Below are positions 33,787 to 42,633 of a DNA stretch of 64,000 nucleotides, piece by piece (the first letter of the stretch is position 1; every line of letters begins with the position of its first letter). This stretch comes from Chitinophagaceae bacterium (GTDB lineage Bacteria > Bacteroidota > Bacteroidia > Chitinophagales > Chitinophagaceae). The stretch spans positions 558,001-622,000 of the forward strand of contig SEAC01000015.1 of the NCBI GenBank assembly GCA_004173235.1, written 5' to 3'. A program made the position numbers and the translations under genes. Under the pieces are notes generated by a model. It saw only the letters and a program-made list of their open reading frames with translations. It did not search any database and had not been told where the DNA came from.

Positions 33787-35643
33787 TCAGCGTATGATGA
33801 CCGTTCCGAGCTTCTCCGTCAGTTCTCGCTCCATTTGCTTCAGTGTCTGATGTGTGATCATCAGCGTCATCTGCTGGTCGGGGGTGGCCTTCTCGAGGTC
33901 GCTGTCGTTCTGCAGCATGAGCCGGCGGATCTTGCGCAGCTTCAGGTATCCGATCGATGACTCCACTTCCTCGTGCGTGGTGTCGCGTTGCGTAAGCAGG
34001 AAGTTACCGAGCACATCGTTCTCCTTGTTGATGGTATGCTTGAAGCCGCTCCAGTCTTGCTGGAACAGCGATTTCTGGTAGCCAGCCGATTGCGCCGCTT
34101 CGGATTTCCAGAACTTGCTTTCCTCGTGGGCAAAATGCAGGAGCGAAACGGCAAAAGCACTGAGTTCGCTGTCGGGGTGGTAAATGAAAACGTTCTTATC
34201 CGGGAGCTGGCCATGAGCCAGCAGCTCGCGGTAAACAGCAATCAGCTTCAACACGATGGCGCTTTCAAAGAGGTCTTCTTCAGGAAGCTCTGCGAGCACA
34301 TACTCGGCGATGAGCTGGCCGTTCCATTGCTTTGCGCCGTGCTCCAGCAACACCCGCGCTATCTCGCGCTCCTGCAGCTCGTCGCGGAATAGGAGCTGAA
34401 ACGTATGGTCATCGAGGGAGGGCGCTTCGCTGGGTTGCACCTGCTCCGACAGTTGCTGCGCTTCCTCGAACGGGAGCTTTTGCTCCTGTTTCGAAATACG
34501 GTCGCGGATGAATTTGTTAACGAGGTTGGTGAACCCCGACTCGTCGATGCGTAACAATTGCGCGCATTGGCGGATGTAATCCTGCTGCTTCGTGAAGTCT
34601 TCGGCGCGGTCGATCTTCGCGATCGTCTCTGCGATCTGGTTCACCACGGTTGCCTTGCGCGCCGCATCGTCGCCGGCATCGCGCAACGACACTTCGAGCT
34701 GAAACAGCACCACGTCCTGCTTATGGTGTGCGATGAAGTTGCGGAATTCCACCGCGCCCACCTTCTGCACATAGGAGTCCGGATCTTCGCCGTCGGGGAT
34801 CAGCACCACCTTCACGTTGAGCCCTTCTTCCAGGGCCATATCGAGCCCGCGCAAGGCAGCCTTGATGCCGGCACCGTCGCCGTCGTAAATGATGGTGAGG
34901 TTCTTCGTGAACTTCTTTACCAATCGCAGTTGGTCGGTGGTGAGCGATGTGCCGCCGGAGGCCACAACATTTTCCACCCCCGCCTGATGCAGCGAAAGCA
35001 CGTCGGTGTATCCCTCTACCAGCAGGCATTCATCGAACTTGTCGACGGCTTGCCGCGCGAAGTAAAGACCGTAGAGGATCTTGCTTTTGATATAAAGCTC
35101 GTTCTCCGGGGTATTGATATACTTCGGAGCGCGATCGTTCTTTTTGATCAGCCGCGCGCCGAACCCGATGACACGGCCGCTCGGGTTGTGCACGGGAAAG
35201 ATGATCCGGTCGCGGTAGTTGTCAACCCACTCGTTGTTGCGAAATGCAATGAGGCCCGCCTTCTGCGTCAGCTCCCGGTTGTATTGCTGCTGGAATGCAG
35301 CCTTTGCAAAGAGGTCGCGCTTGTCGGGGTTGTAGCCCACGCCAAACTTGCGGAGCGTTTCTTCGGTGAAGCCGCGCGCTTCGAGAAGCCAGCGCAAAGC
35401 CTCCACGTAAGAGAACTTTTCGTGCTCCATCACGAAAGAAATGCTGTTGCCGCTCTTGCCGCAACCAAAACATTTGTAGATCCCTTTCGCGGGCGACACG
35501 GTAAACGAAGGCGTGCGCTCGTTGTGAAACGGGCAAAGACCAAGGTAGTTGGCCCCGCGCCGCTTGAGGCGTACGAAATTACCTACCACGTCGAGCACGT
35601 CGACGCGGTCCTGGATAGCCTGTATGGTTTGCGGAGTAATCAC
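33787..35643 (-). CDS. dnaG: DNA primase
   Basis: 618 residues from a GTG at 35643 (VITPQTIQAIQDRVDV). Another in-frame GTG at 35688 is rejected because an exact -7 box lies between the two. The CHC2 zinc finger is CPFH...CFGC (N-terminal), the TOPRIM domain has VEGYTDVLSLHQAG and IYDGDGAG, and the C-terminal helicase-binding region is about 150 residues. It makes RNA primers at replication forks. In several bacteria dnaG sits with rpsU and rpoD; that is not the case here. Confidence 0.95.
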   Translation of the reverse strand: MITPQTIQAIQDRVDVLDVVGNFVRLKRRGANYLGLCPFHNERTPSFTVSPAKGIYKCFGCGKSGNSISFVMEHEKFSYVEALRWLLEARGFTEETLRKFGVGYNPDKRDLFAKAAFQQQYNRELTQKAGLIAFRNNEWVDNYRDRIIFPVHNPSGRVIGFGARLIKKNDRAPKYINTPENELYIKSKILYGLYFARQAVDKFDECLLVEGYTDVLSLHQAGVENVVASGGTSLTTDQLRLVKKFTKNLTIIYDGDGAGIKAALRGLDMALEEGLNVKVVLIPDGEDPDSYVQKVGAVEFRNFIAHHKQDVVLFQLEVSLRDAGDDAARKATVVNQIAETIAKIDRAEDFTKQQDYIRQCAQLLRIDESGFTNLVNKFIRDRISKQEQKLPFEEAQQLSEQVQPSEAPSLDDHTFQLLFRDELQEREIARVLLEHGAKQWNGQLIAEYVLAELPEEDLFESAIVLKLIAVYRELLAHGQLPDKNVFIYHPDSELSAFAVSLLHFAHEESKFWKSEAAQSAGYQKSLFQQDWSGFKHTINKENDVLGNFLLTQRDTTHEEVESSIGYLKLRKIRRLMLQNDSDLEKATPDQQMTLMITHQTLKQMERELTEKLGTVIIR

Positions 35644-35657
35644 TGAAAAGCGGGCGG

Positions 35658-35665
35658 CAAAGATA
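35658..35665 (-). promoter_or_regulatory. dnaG -7 box (TATCTTTG)
   Basis: Exact TAnnTTTG on the minus strand, 14 bases before the GTG used here as the dnaG start. Confidence 0.55.
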
Positions 35666-35843
35666 CTCGTTCGGGCAGTACGGCGCACTGTGCCCTATGC
35701 CTGTGTTTGGTAGAATATACCATTAAAAATGAAAAGAAAATATTCTTTGTTTGACGCCGCTGCCCCTACTTTTAAAGAGCCATCCCTGATTGCATCTGTG
35801 AGGAAGAGAAGTGCATTAATTAACCTCTTAAAACCTTCTTCTC

Positions 35844-36221
35844 ATGGTTCAGACCGATCCCGCACAGCTCACGGCCGAAACCGCCGAATGGCGGCAGATC
35901 CTGCGCAACTACCGCGACGAATTCCAGGAGTGCAAAAAAATGCTCCAGGATTCGGCCCGGCAAACGGCCAAAGATCAATTAGCAGAGCTCGAACATTTCG
36001 ACAACCAGTTTCACATTCAGCTGATCAACATTCACGACCTGAAACAGGCGATCAAGCAGCACGAAAAGCGCTTTGCCTATGAACGCGCACAGGGTTACAA
36101 TCTTTCCAACGATACCTATGCCGAGCACGAGCGGCTGCTGGATGCCTTTTTAGTTCTGGAAAATAACCTCCAGCAACTCCGGGGTGAATTCCGGGATTTC
36201 GTGAACGCTACCAATTGTTAG
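35844..36221 (+). CDS. Small coiled-coil protein of unknown function
   Basis: 125 residues, almost entirely predicted helix: heptad-like Leu/Ile spacing runs through WRQILRNYRDEFQECKKML, HIQLINIHDLKQAIKQHEKR and LVLENNLQQLRGEF. No signal peptide. I do not recognise a family. The last four codons and the stop form part of the terminator hairpin. It may share a transcript with the EF-G-like gene only by read-through. Confidence 0.65.
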   Translation: MVQTDPAQLTAETAEWRQILRNYRDEFQECKKMLQDSARQTAKDQLAELEHFDNQFHIQLINIHDLKQAIKQHEKRFAYERAQGYNLSNDTYAEHERLLDAFLVLENNLQQLRGEFRDFVNATNC

Positions 36222-36237
36222 GTAGCGTTTCTTTTTT
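36204..36237 (+). terminator. Terminator overlapping the 3' end of the coiled-coil gene
   Basis: AACGCTACC (36204-36212) pairs with GGTAGCGTT (36221-36229), then a T-run. The left half is coding and the TAG stop (36219-36221) lies in the loop. Confidence 0.8.
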
Positions 36238-36301
36238 CTGACGTTCCGTTCCGCTTTGCGGGATGTGCAGGCTGGTACCTATCACTGTAAAACCTACCGT
36301 C

Positions 36302-38437
36302 ATGGCAGAATTTGACACGGCCCACGTTAAGAACATCGTTCTGCTGGGCCACGCCGGATCGGGGAAGACCTCGCTGGCAGAATGCATGCTCTTCGAAGCA
36401 GGCCTCATTTCGCGCCGCGGATCGGTTGCCGAACGCAATACCGTCGGCGACTACCACGAGCTGGAGCACGAGCGCGGCAACTCGATCTTTTCTAAACTCC
36501 TGCACACGCGCTGGCGCGGCTACAAGATCAACCTGCTTGATACGCCGGGTTATAACGATTTTGTGGGCGACGTACTATCAGCATTGCGTGTGGCCGATAC
36601 GGGCGTGTTGCTGCTCAACGCGGTGAACGGCGTCGAGGTGGGCGCCGATGTGATCTGGCAATACACCGAGCGGTTCCGGACGCCGATGATCTTCGCCATC
36701 AATAAGCTCGATCACGACAAAGCAGATTACGACCGCACGCTGAAGGAAGCGCGTGATCACTTTGGTGCGCGCGTGACCGTGATCCAATACCCGGTGCAAA
36801 CCGGGGCGGGCTTTCACGAGATCGTGGATGTGCTGCAGATGAAGCTGTATACATTTCGCGACAGCGGTGGCAAACCCGAAAAACTACCGATCCCTGACGC
36901 GGAGCGCGCGCGTGCGGAGCAACTGCACCGCGAACTGGTGGAAACGGTTGCAAGCGTGGATGAAACGCTGATGGAGCATTACTTCGACAAAGGCGAACTC
37001 GAAGAGGACGAATTGAAAGCCGGCTTCCGCAAGGCAATGATCGCACACGAAATCTTCCCGCTGTTCTGCCTCTCTGCCGAACGCAACATGGGCTCCGGCC
37101 GGCTCATGGGATTCATCGACAACGTGTGCCCCAGCGCCAACGAGCTTCCGCCGCAAATGGCGCGCAGCGGTGAAGAGTTGCCCTGTGACGCCGCCGGACC
37201 GGCCTGCATCTTCATTTACAAAACCGTCTCCGAATCGCATGTGGGCGAGCTCTCCTATTTCAAGGTTTTCAGCGGAACGGTGAAGCCGGGGATGGAGCTG
37301 GTGAACGAATTGAACGGCGTCATCGAAAAGATTTCGCAACTCTTTCTTCTTGAAGGAAACAAGCGCATACCCGTTACCGAGCTTGTTGCAGGCGACATCG
37401 GCGCAACCCTGAAGTTGAAGAATACGCACGTCAACAACACGCTGCATGTGAAGGGCCGGAATTACGAGCTTACACCCATTGCCTTCCCGCCGTCCAACAT
37501 GACGGTTGCCATTGAAGCAGTGAAGAAAGGCGAAGAGGAAAAGCTTTCCCTCGCACTCCACCAGCTGCGCGAAGAAGATCCGACCCTGCTCGTGGAAGTT
37601 TCTCCGGAGCTGAAGCAAACCCTGCTTCATTGCCAGGGCGACATGCACCTGGCCGTGGCGAAATGGAAGATCGAGAGCGGCTCGCGCCTGGAAGTGCGTT
37701 TCGTGAAACCACGCATCCCCTATCGCGAAACGATCTGCACCGGTGCGGAAGCCAGCTATCGTCACAAAAAACAATCTGGTGGGGCGGGACAATTTGCCGA
37801 AGTGCACCTCCGAATCGACCCCTGGTACGAGGATATGTCCGATCCCGCAGGGCTCAACGTGCGCGGTCGCGAGCTGCATGACCTGCCCTGGGGAGGCAAG
37901 CTCGCCTTTTACAACTGCATCGTTGGCGGAGCCATAGATGCGCGCTTTCTTCCATCGATACTAAAGGGTGTGATGGAAAAGATGCATGAAGGGCCGCTTA
38001 CCGGCTCGTATGTGCGCGACGTGCGCGTGTGCGTGTTTGACGGCAAGATGCATCCGGTGGACTCAAACGATATTTCTTTCAAGATCGCCGGTATGATGGC
38101 TTTCCGCGAAGCTTTCCGGAATGCCGATCCGCAGGTGCTGGAGCCGGTGTACCACGTAGAGGTACTCAGCCCCGAAGAACTCACGGGAGCCGTGATGGGC
38201 GAGTTGCAAAGCCGTCGCGGGCTCGTGGAAGGAATGGAAACCGAAGGCCACTTTCAGAAGATCGGGGCGCGCGTTCCGCTGGCAGAGCTGCACGGCTTTT
38301 CTTCAGCGCTGCGTTCGATCACCCAGGGCCGTGCAAAATTCAGTACCCGCCTCGACGATTATGTGCCGATGCAATACGAGGCGCAGAAGAAGCTGACTGA
38401 AGCCTATCGCAGAACGGAAGCGGAAGCGCTGGCTTAG
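36302..38437 (+). CDS. Elongation factor G-like protein (EF-G-2 type paralogue)
   Basis: 711 residues from the ATG at 36302. It has all five EF-G domains: G1 GHAGSGKT (16-23), G3 DTPGYNDF (80-87), G4 NKLD, then domains II-V with the C-terminal HGFSSALRSITQGRAKF. Two changes stand out. Switch I reads EHERGNSI rather than EQERGITI, and the catalytic His of DTPGH is Tyr84. Both recall the EF-G-2 group of secondary translation GTPases rather than the main fusA. The role could be a stress or recycling variant; no ribosomal protein operon is near. Confidence 0.85.
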   Translation: MAEFDTAHVKNIVLLGHAGSGKTSLAECMLFEAGLISRRGSVAERNTVGDYHELEHERGNSIFSKLLHTRWRGYKINLLDTPGYNDFVGDVLSALRVADTGVLLLNAVNGVEVGADVIWQYTERFRTPMIFAINKLDHDKADYDRTLKEARDHFGARVTVIQYPVQTGAGFHEIVDVLQMKLYTFRDSGGKPEKLPIPDAERARAEQLHRELVETVASVDETLMEHYFDKGELEEDELKAGFRKAMIAHEIFPLFCLSAERNMGSGRLMGFIDNVCPSANELPPQMARSGEELPCDAAGPACIFIYKTVSESHVGELSYFKVFSGTVKPGMELVNELNGVIEKISQLFLLEGNKRIPVTELVAGDIGATLKLKNTHVNNTLHVKGRNYELTPIAFPPSNMTVAIEAVKKGEEEKLSLALHQLREEDPTLLVEVSPELKQTLLHCQGDMHLAVAKWKIESGSRLEVRFVKPRIPYRETICTGAEASYRHKKQSGGAGQFAEVHLRIDPWYEDMSDPAGLNVRGRELHDLPWGGKLAFYNCIVGGAIDARFLPSILKGVMEKMHEGPLTGSYVRDVRVCVFDGKMHPVDSNDISFKIAGMMAFREAFRNADPQVLEPVYHVEVLSPEELTGAVMGELQSRRGLVEGMETEGHFQKIGARVPLAELHGFSSALRSITQGRAKFSTRLDDYVPMQYEAQKKLTEAYRRTEAEALA

Positions 38438-38573
38438 AAATGGCAGGTTTTATCGGCGGAAATCGGTGGTTCAACCGCGAATTCTACGGTTGAGGCTATT
38501 GACCATAGGTTTTATGATTTATTCGATTAACTTGTTTTCTGCAAGCAAGTCCTACTCACTAAATCGTCCACCT

Positions 38574-38825
38574 ATGCATGCCTACTTTCGTAACCACCAG
38601 CTCTATCTTGCCGAGAAATCTGCCTGGCTTGAGCGCCAGACGCAAAAGACCAGCAAGCGGGCTATCATGAAGATCGAAAGCCTCAAGCTGATCTTGCAGG
38701 CCGGAGAAGACTTCGAACAAATCCGCCTCGTGGAAAAGCTTGTCAAGGATTCCCTTCTGACCAGCATCCCCGGACAATCCGTTCTGCACCGCGAAGGTTT
38801 CTACAAATACAACCTCCGCAACTAA
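38574..38825 (+). CDS. Small hypothetical protein
   Basis: 83 residues from the ATG at 38574; a longer frame from 38466 would add an unlikely Leu/Ser-rich start. The protein is basic and helical (AEKSAWLERQTQKTSKRAIMKIESLKLILQ) with a conserved-looking C-terminus SVLHREGFYKYNLRN. A strong terminator right after the stop supports real transcription. Not recognised. Confidence 0.55.
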   Translation: MHAYFRNHQLYLAEKSAWLERQTQKTSKRAIMKIESLKLILQAGEDFEQIRLVEKLVKDSLLTSIPGQSVLHREGFYKYNLRN

Positions 38826-38846
38826 GCAAACCAACGTTGATAATCG

Positions 38847-38872
38847 AGCAGGTCTGAAGACCTGCTTTTTTG
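38847..38872 (+). terminator. Terminator of the 83-residue gene
   Basis: AGCAGGTCT/AGACCTGCT (38847-38855 with 38858-38866) followed by six T. Confidence 0.85.
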
Positions 38873-38903
38873 TTCCCGCCAGGCAGCAAGCGCCGTTGTC
38901 AAA

Positions 38904-38932
38904 GCAAAAGGCCACCGTGGGCGGCCTTTTGC
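38904..38932 (-). terminator. Terminator of the glycosidase gene
   Basis: GCAAAAGGCC (38904-38913) with GGCCTTTTGC (38923-38932). The TTTT inside the stem arm is a typical minus-strand terminator form. Confidence 0.7.
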
Positions 38933-38948
38933 TAATCCAATTGCGGTA

Positions 38949-40091
38949 TCAAACCGTCACTTCTGACACTGCACGCTTTTGTTGTCGTGCTTCTGCAATG
39001 AACCGGCGCAGGAAGTCTACTTCGTCCTGGCGGTATGCTTCGCCGTTGGCGCGGAAGATGTCGTGAAACCAGAGTTCAGGCTCGTTGTCGTAAGTGATCT
39101 GCCAGCTGTCCCACGGGCAGTGCGTATTCGACTTGCCGGCCACGAAACCCCAGTTGTAGGCATTTACACCATATTCGTGAAACAGCGGGAGGATATCCTG
39201 GAAGGTGTTGCCGAAAGGGCGCGCCATGTACTCCGTGCAATAGAGCGGCCGGCCGAAGCGGCTCAGCTGCTGAATGCGTCGCTCCATGCCGTCGCGGTTG
39301 GCGTAGCAGTGAAAAGAGATCAGGTCGGAATGCGTGAACATATAATTGTCGATCACGGAGGCGGTATCGTCGGAAGCCCAGTTCTCGCCTTCCTGCCAGG
39401 GCGCCATGGTGATGGGTTGATCGGGGCCGATGCCACGCACCCAGCGAATGGTCTTCTTCAGCAGTTCCAACGACAGCTCGGCCTTGTGCTTCACGTAATA
39501 GTCGTCTTTGTACGAAGACAGATTCATGTTGTCGGGCTCGTTGTAGAGGTCCCAGATCACCACTCGCTCGTCGTGCTTGAAGTGGTTCACGATGCCATGA
39601 ACATACTCGTATAGGTCGTCGTAGCGGTCGGGGTTATTGAGAACGTCGAAGCCGGGACATTGCACCCAGCCGGAATTGTGCACGTTGTGTTTGGGCGCTC
39701 GCTGCTTACCGAGCTTCGGGTTGGGATCCCACACGGCATCGAACAAAACAAACATGGTGCGGATGCCGTGCTTCTGCGCGATCGCAAGGAATAGGTCGAT
39801 GCGATAGAGGAAGCCTGCGCTGTCCTCTTCCCACAGCAGGTGGTGCAGAAACACCCGCACGGTGTTGAACCCGAGCGATTCGGCCCAGCCCAGTTCTTTG
39901 TCAATAAGAAACGGATCGAAGGTGTCGGCCTGCCACATTTCGAGTTGATTGATGGCATTGTGCGGCACAAAGTTGCAGCCAACGAGCCAGCCGGTGTTGC
40001 GCTGCCATTCGGCAGTTTTCTCCAACGACCAGCGGTAACTCATCTCGGGGTCTTGCCCCGTGGCGGAAGCGTTCAATACGAATGGTTGCAT
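38949..40091 (-). CDS. Glycoside hydrolase, clan A (GH5-like), cytosolic
   Basis: 380 residues from the ATG at 40091 (MQPFVLNASATG); a later ATG at 40043 is possible. Clan-A features: FNTVRVFLHHLLWEED on an early strand, acid/base Glu in VIWDLYNEPDN, His/Tyr in SFHCYANRDGM, and nucleophile Glu in YCTEYMARPFG. No signal peptide, so it should act on an imported oligosaccharide or glycoside. The next genes are galK (divergent) and galM. The substrate is not shown by sequence; similar proteins are often labelled 1,4-beta-xylanase by homology only. Confidence 0.82.
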   Translation of the reverse strand: MQPFVLNASATGQDPEMSYRWSLEKTAEWQRNTGWLVGCNFVPHNAINQLEMWQADTFDPFLIDKELGWAESLGFNTVRVFLHHLLWEEDSAGFLYRIDLFLAIAQKHGIRTMFVLFDAVWDPNPKLGKQRAPKHNVHNSGWVQCPGFDVLNNPDRYDDLYEYVHGIVNHFKHDERVVIWDLYNEPDNMNLSSYKDDYYVKHKAELSLELLKKTIRWVRGIGPDQPITMAPWQEGENWASDDTASVIDNYMFTHSDLISFHCYANRDGMERRIQQLSRFGRPLYCTEYMARPFGNTFQDILPLFHEYGVNAYNWGFVAGKSNTHCPWDSWQITYDNEPELWFHDIFRANGEAYRQDEVDFLRRFIAEARQQKRAVSEVTV

Positions 40092-40301
40092 GGCTTGAAA
40101 AATGGGCTTGTGATAGATACCGGAGTTAGAACGCAAAGTAACCAAAACAGGTTGCGGCGGCGGTTGCCAAATCGGGTTAAAAGGGACGAATGCTCGGTGA
40201 AAAAAGGTTTTTGCGCGTTGGGCACACAGGCCCGATTTTTACAGTGCTGAGACGCAGGAAATCAACGCGTTATTGCACATCCATTTTAAAAGAAACCGCA
40301 G

Positions 40302-41462
40302 ATGAACAGTAGCCCGATCGTAAGGAAAGTGAGCCAGGTGTTTTCAGAGCAATGGGGCGGCACCCCCCTCCTTGCGCGGTCGCCCGGCCGGATCAACATT
40401 ATAGGTGAACATACCGATTACAATGAAGGCTTTGTGCTTCCTGCAGCCATCGACAAATCCGTGTACGTGGCGGTGGGCAAGCGCGACGACGACCGCATCG
40501 AGCTGCGTGCGCTTGAATTCAACGATAGATACAGCACCACGGTGGCTGAAATTGCGCCGCGGCCCGGTCAATGGACCAATTACATCCTCGGCGTGGTGGC
40601 GCAGTTCCAAAAGCGCGGGGTCGAAATAGGTGGATTCAACCTGGTCATCGACGGCGAAGTGCCTTTCGGAGCAGGACTCTCCTCTTCCGCTGCGGTGGAA
40701 TGTGCCACCGCGTTTGCGCTCAATGAATTGTTCGGTTGGAACGTGCCGCGCGAAGAGCTCATCTACATCGCCCAGAAAGCGGAACACGAATACGCGGGTG
40801 TGCTTTGCGGCATCATGGACCAGTTCGCTTCCGTTTTTGGTAAAAGCGGCCACGTGGTGCGGCTCGACTGCCGTTCGATGGACTACCGCTATGTGCCCTG
40901 CGACCTCGGCGACTACAAACTTCTTTTGCTGAATACGAACGTGAAGCACTCGCTATCGTCATCCGAATACAACGTGCGCAGGCAACAATGTGAAGCGGGC
41001 GTTTCGATGGTGCAGGAACGCTACCCCGATGTAAAAAGCCTCCGCGACGTGACCGTGCCGCAGCTGCAGGAATGCGTAGAGCCGCGCGATGAGCTCATCT
41101 TCCGTCGCTGCAAGTACGTGGTGGAGGAAAGCGAGCGCCTCCTCGAAGCCTGCGCTGACCTGGAACGGGGCGACCTGGTGGAACTGGGAATGAAGCTGTA
41201 TCGCACCCATCGCGGGCTGAGTGAAGAGTACGAAGTGAGCTGCACCGAACTGGATTTCCTGGTGAACTCCGTACGCGAAAACGACGCAGTACTGGGTGCG
41301 CGCATGATGGGTGGCGGCTTCGGAGGCTGCACGCTCAACATCGTTCGTGCAGATGCGATCGATGCACTGGTTGCGGAACTGGCACCCGCCTACCACGCAG
41401 CCACCGGCCTGGAGCTCACGCCCATCGTGGTGACCATCGGCGATGGAACGTCGCTCGCGTGA
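40302..41462 (+). CDS. galK: Galactokinase
   Basis: 386 residues, usual length. The galactokinase signature GRINIIGEHTDYNEGFVLP is near the N-terminus, the ATP loop is PFGAGLSSSAAVE, and the third GHMP motif is MMGGGFGGCTLNIV. It phosphorylates galactose at C1 in the Leloir pathway. galM lies downstream in convergent orientation. galT and galE are not in view. Confidence 0.95.
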   Translation: MNSSPIVRKVSQVFSEQWGGTPLLARSPGRINIIGEHTDYNEGFVLPAAIDKSVYVAVGKRDDDRIELRALEFNDRYSTTVAEIAPRPGQWTNYILGVVAQFQKRGVEIGGFNLVIDGEVPFGAGLSSSAAVECATAFALNELFGWNVPREELIYIAQKAEHEYAGVLCGIMDQFASVFGKSGHVVRLDCRSMDYRYVPCDLGDYKLLLLNTNVKHSLSSSEYNVRRQQCEAGVSMVQERYPDVKSLRDVTVPQLQECVEPRDELIFRRCKYVVEESERLLEACADLERGDLVELGMKLYRTHRGLSEEYEVSCTELDFLVNSVRENDAVLGARMMGGGFGGCTLNIVRADAIDALVAELAPAYHAATGLELTPIVVTIGDGTSLA

Positions 41463-41471
41463 GAGGGGAAT

Positions 41472-41557
41472 GCAAAAGTAAAAATTCAAAAGTCAAAAGC
41501 GAAGGCGGTACTATGCTAAAGAAGAACCAGTTTGCCTTTTCACTTTTTACTTCTCCC
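41472..41557. repeat. Short-unit intergenic repeat with inverted arms (locus I)
   Basis: Left arm (41472-41503): CAAAAGTAAAAATTCAAAAG-type units ten bases after galK. Right arm (41534-41557): inverted GCCTTTTCACTTTTTACTTC, covering the galM stop codon and two or three of its last codons. Confidence 0.78.
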
Positions 41558-42620
41558 CCAGGAACGTGAATTCCGTTCGGCTGCTGAATCTTTCCCCGGG
41601 CCGTAGTTCTACGGATGGAAACGCGCTTTGATTGGGAGAGTCGGGGAAATGCTGGGTCTCCAAACAGAATGCGGACCGGCGCTCGTCGGTGAGGCCGTAT
41701 TTCAGGCGTTTTGAAGCCTTAAGATAATTTCCCGTATACAGTTGAATGCCGGGTTCTGTGGTATGGATCGCCATCCGGATGCCGCTGTCATCGCCGGTGG
41801 CCACTGCTGCGAGCCTGAAATTCTCGCCGCTATCGATCAGCACGAAGTTGTGATCATAACCGGCGCCGTGCACCAGCTGCGGGTGATCTGCATCGATCTC
41901 CGCTCCTATCCTTTTGGGCTTACTGAAGTCGAATGGTGTGTTTACTACAAATGCCAGGTCGCCAGTGGGAATGAGGAATTCATCTACAGGCGTGTAGTGG
42001 CCTGCATTAATGAACAATGTATGATCGAGCGCGCTGCCGCTCCCCTGTCCATTCAGATTGAAGTACGCATGGTTGCACACATTGAGCACCGTCGGGGCGT
42101 CTGTAGTTGCTTCGAATTCCACGCGAAGACCGTTGTTGGAGAGTGCATAACGAACCTTGAGCTCGAGGTTTCCCGGAAATCCTTCATCGCCGTCAGGGCT
42201 GCGATGGCGCATGAGGAGCTCTTCGTCGGATGCCGAAACCACCTCCCATATTGCTGCATTGAAACCAACGATGCCACCGTGCAGGCTGTTGGGCGCATTG
42301 TTGATGGCCAGGGTGTAATCCTTCCCGTCGAGGGAAAAGCGGCCGCGTGCGATGCGGTTGGCATAGCGGCCCACGATGGCGCCGTGGTAATCTCCGTCTT
42401 CGATGTATTGCTCGATGTTGTCGAATCCAAGCACGATGTCGCGCCGCTGACCCTTCTTATCAGGAACGAAAAGCGCCACGAGCCTTGCACCGTAGTTGGT
42501 AATGGCAGCCGTGATGCCGTCTTTCTGCAACCAGAACAGCCCGGTGTCTTTCCCGTTAATCGTGTTCTGAAAAGCGCTGCCGTCGAGCGCAGCGCGCGGA
42601 TCGGGATGCGTAAGGGCCAT
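41547..42620 (-). CDS. galM: Aldose 1-epimerase (mutarotase)
   Basis: 357 residues. It interconverts alpha and beta anomers of galactose and glucose. Conserved elements are the substrate-side Arg in GRYANRIARGRF, His in NSLHGGIVGF, His in NHAYFNLNGQ, and Glu in VELRPGE near the C-terminus. No signal peptide is present, while many Bacteroidota homologues are exported. It ends in the repeat shared with galK and follows the GH1-RmlD gene by 13 bases. Confidence 0.92.
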   Translation of the reverse strand: MALTHPDPRAALDGSAFQNTINGKDTGLFWLQKDGITAAITNYGARLVALFVPDKKGQRRDIVLGFDNIEQYIEDGDYHGAIVGRYANRIARGRFSLDGKDYTLAINNAPNSLHGGIVGFNAAIWEVVSASDEELLMRHRSPDGDEGFPGNLELKVRYALSNNGLRVEFEATTDAPTVLNVCNHAYFNLNGQGSGSALDHTLFINAGHYTPVDEFLIPTGDLAFVVNTPFDFSKPKRIGAEIDADHPQLVHGAGYDHNFVLIDSGENFRLAAVATGDDSGIRMAIHTTEPGIQLYTGNYLKASKRLKYGLTDERRSAFCLETQHFPDSPNQSAFPSVELRPGERFSSRTEFTFLGEK

Positions 42621-42633
42621 AAGGTCGTTTCAT

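Noticed and set aside
35644-35688. Upstream GTG start for dnaG
   Set aside because: The exact -7 box at 35658-35665 lies inside this extension, and the conserved N-terminus begins at the later GTG.
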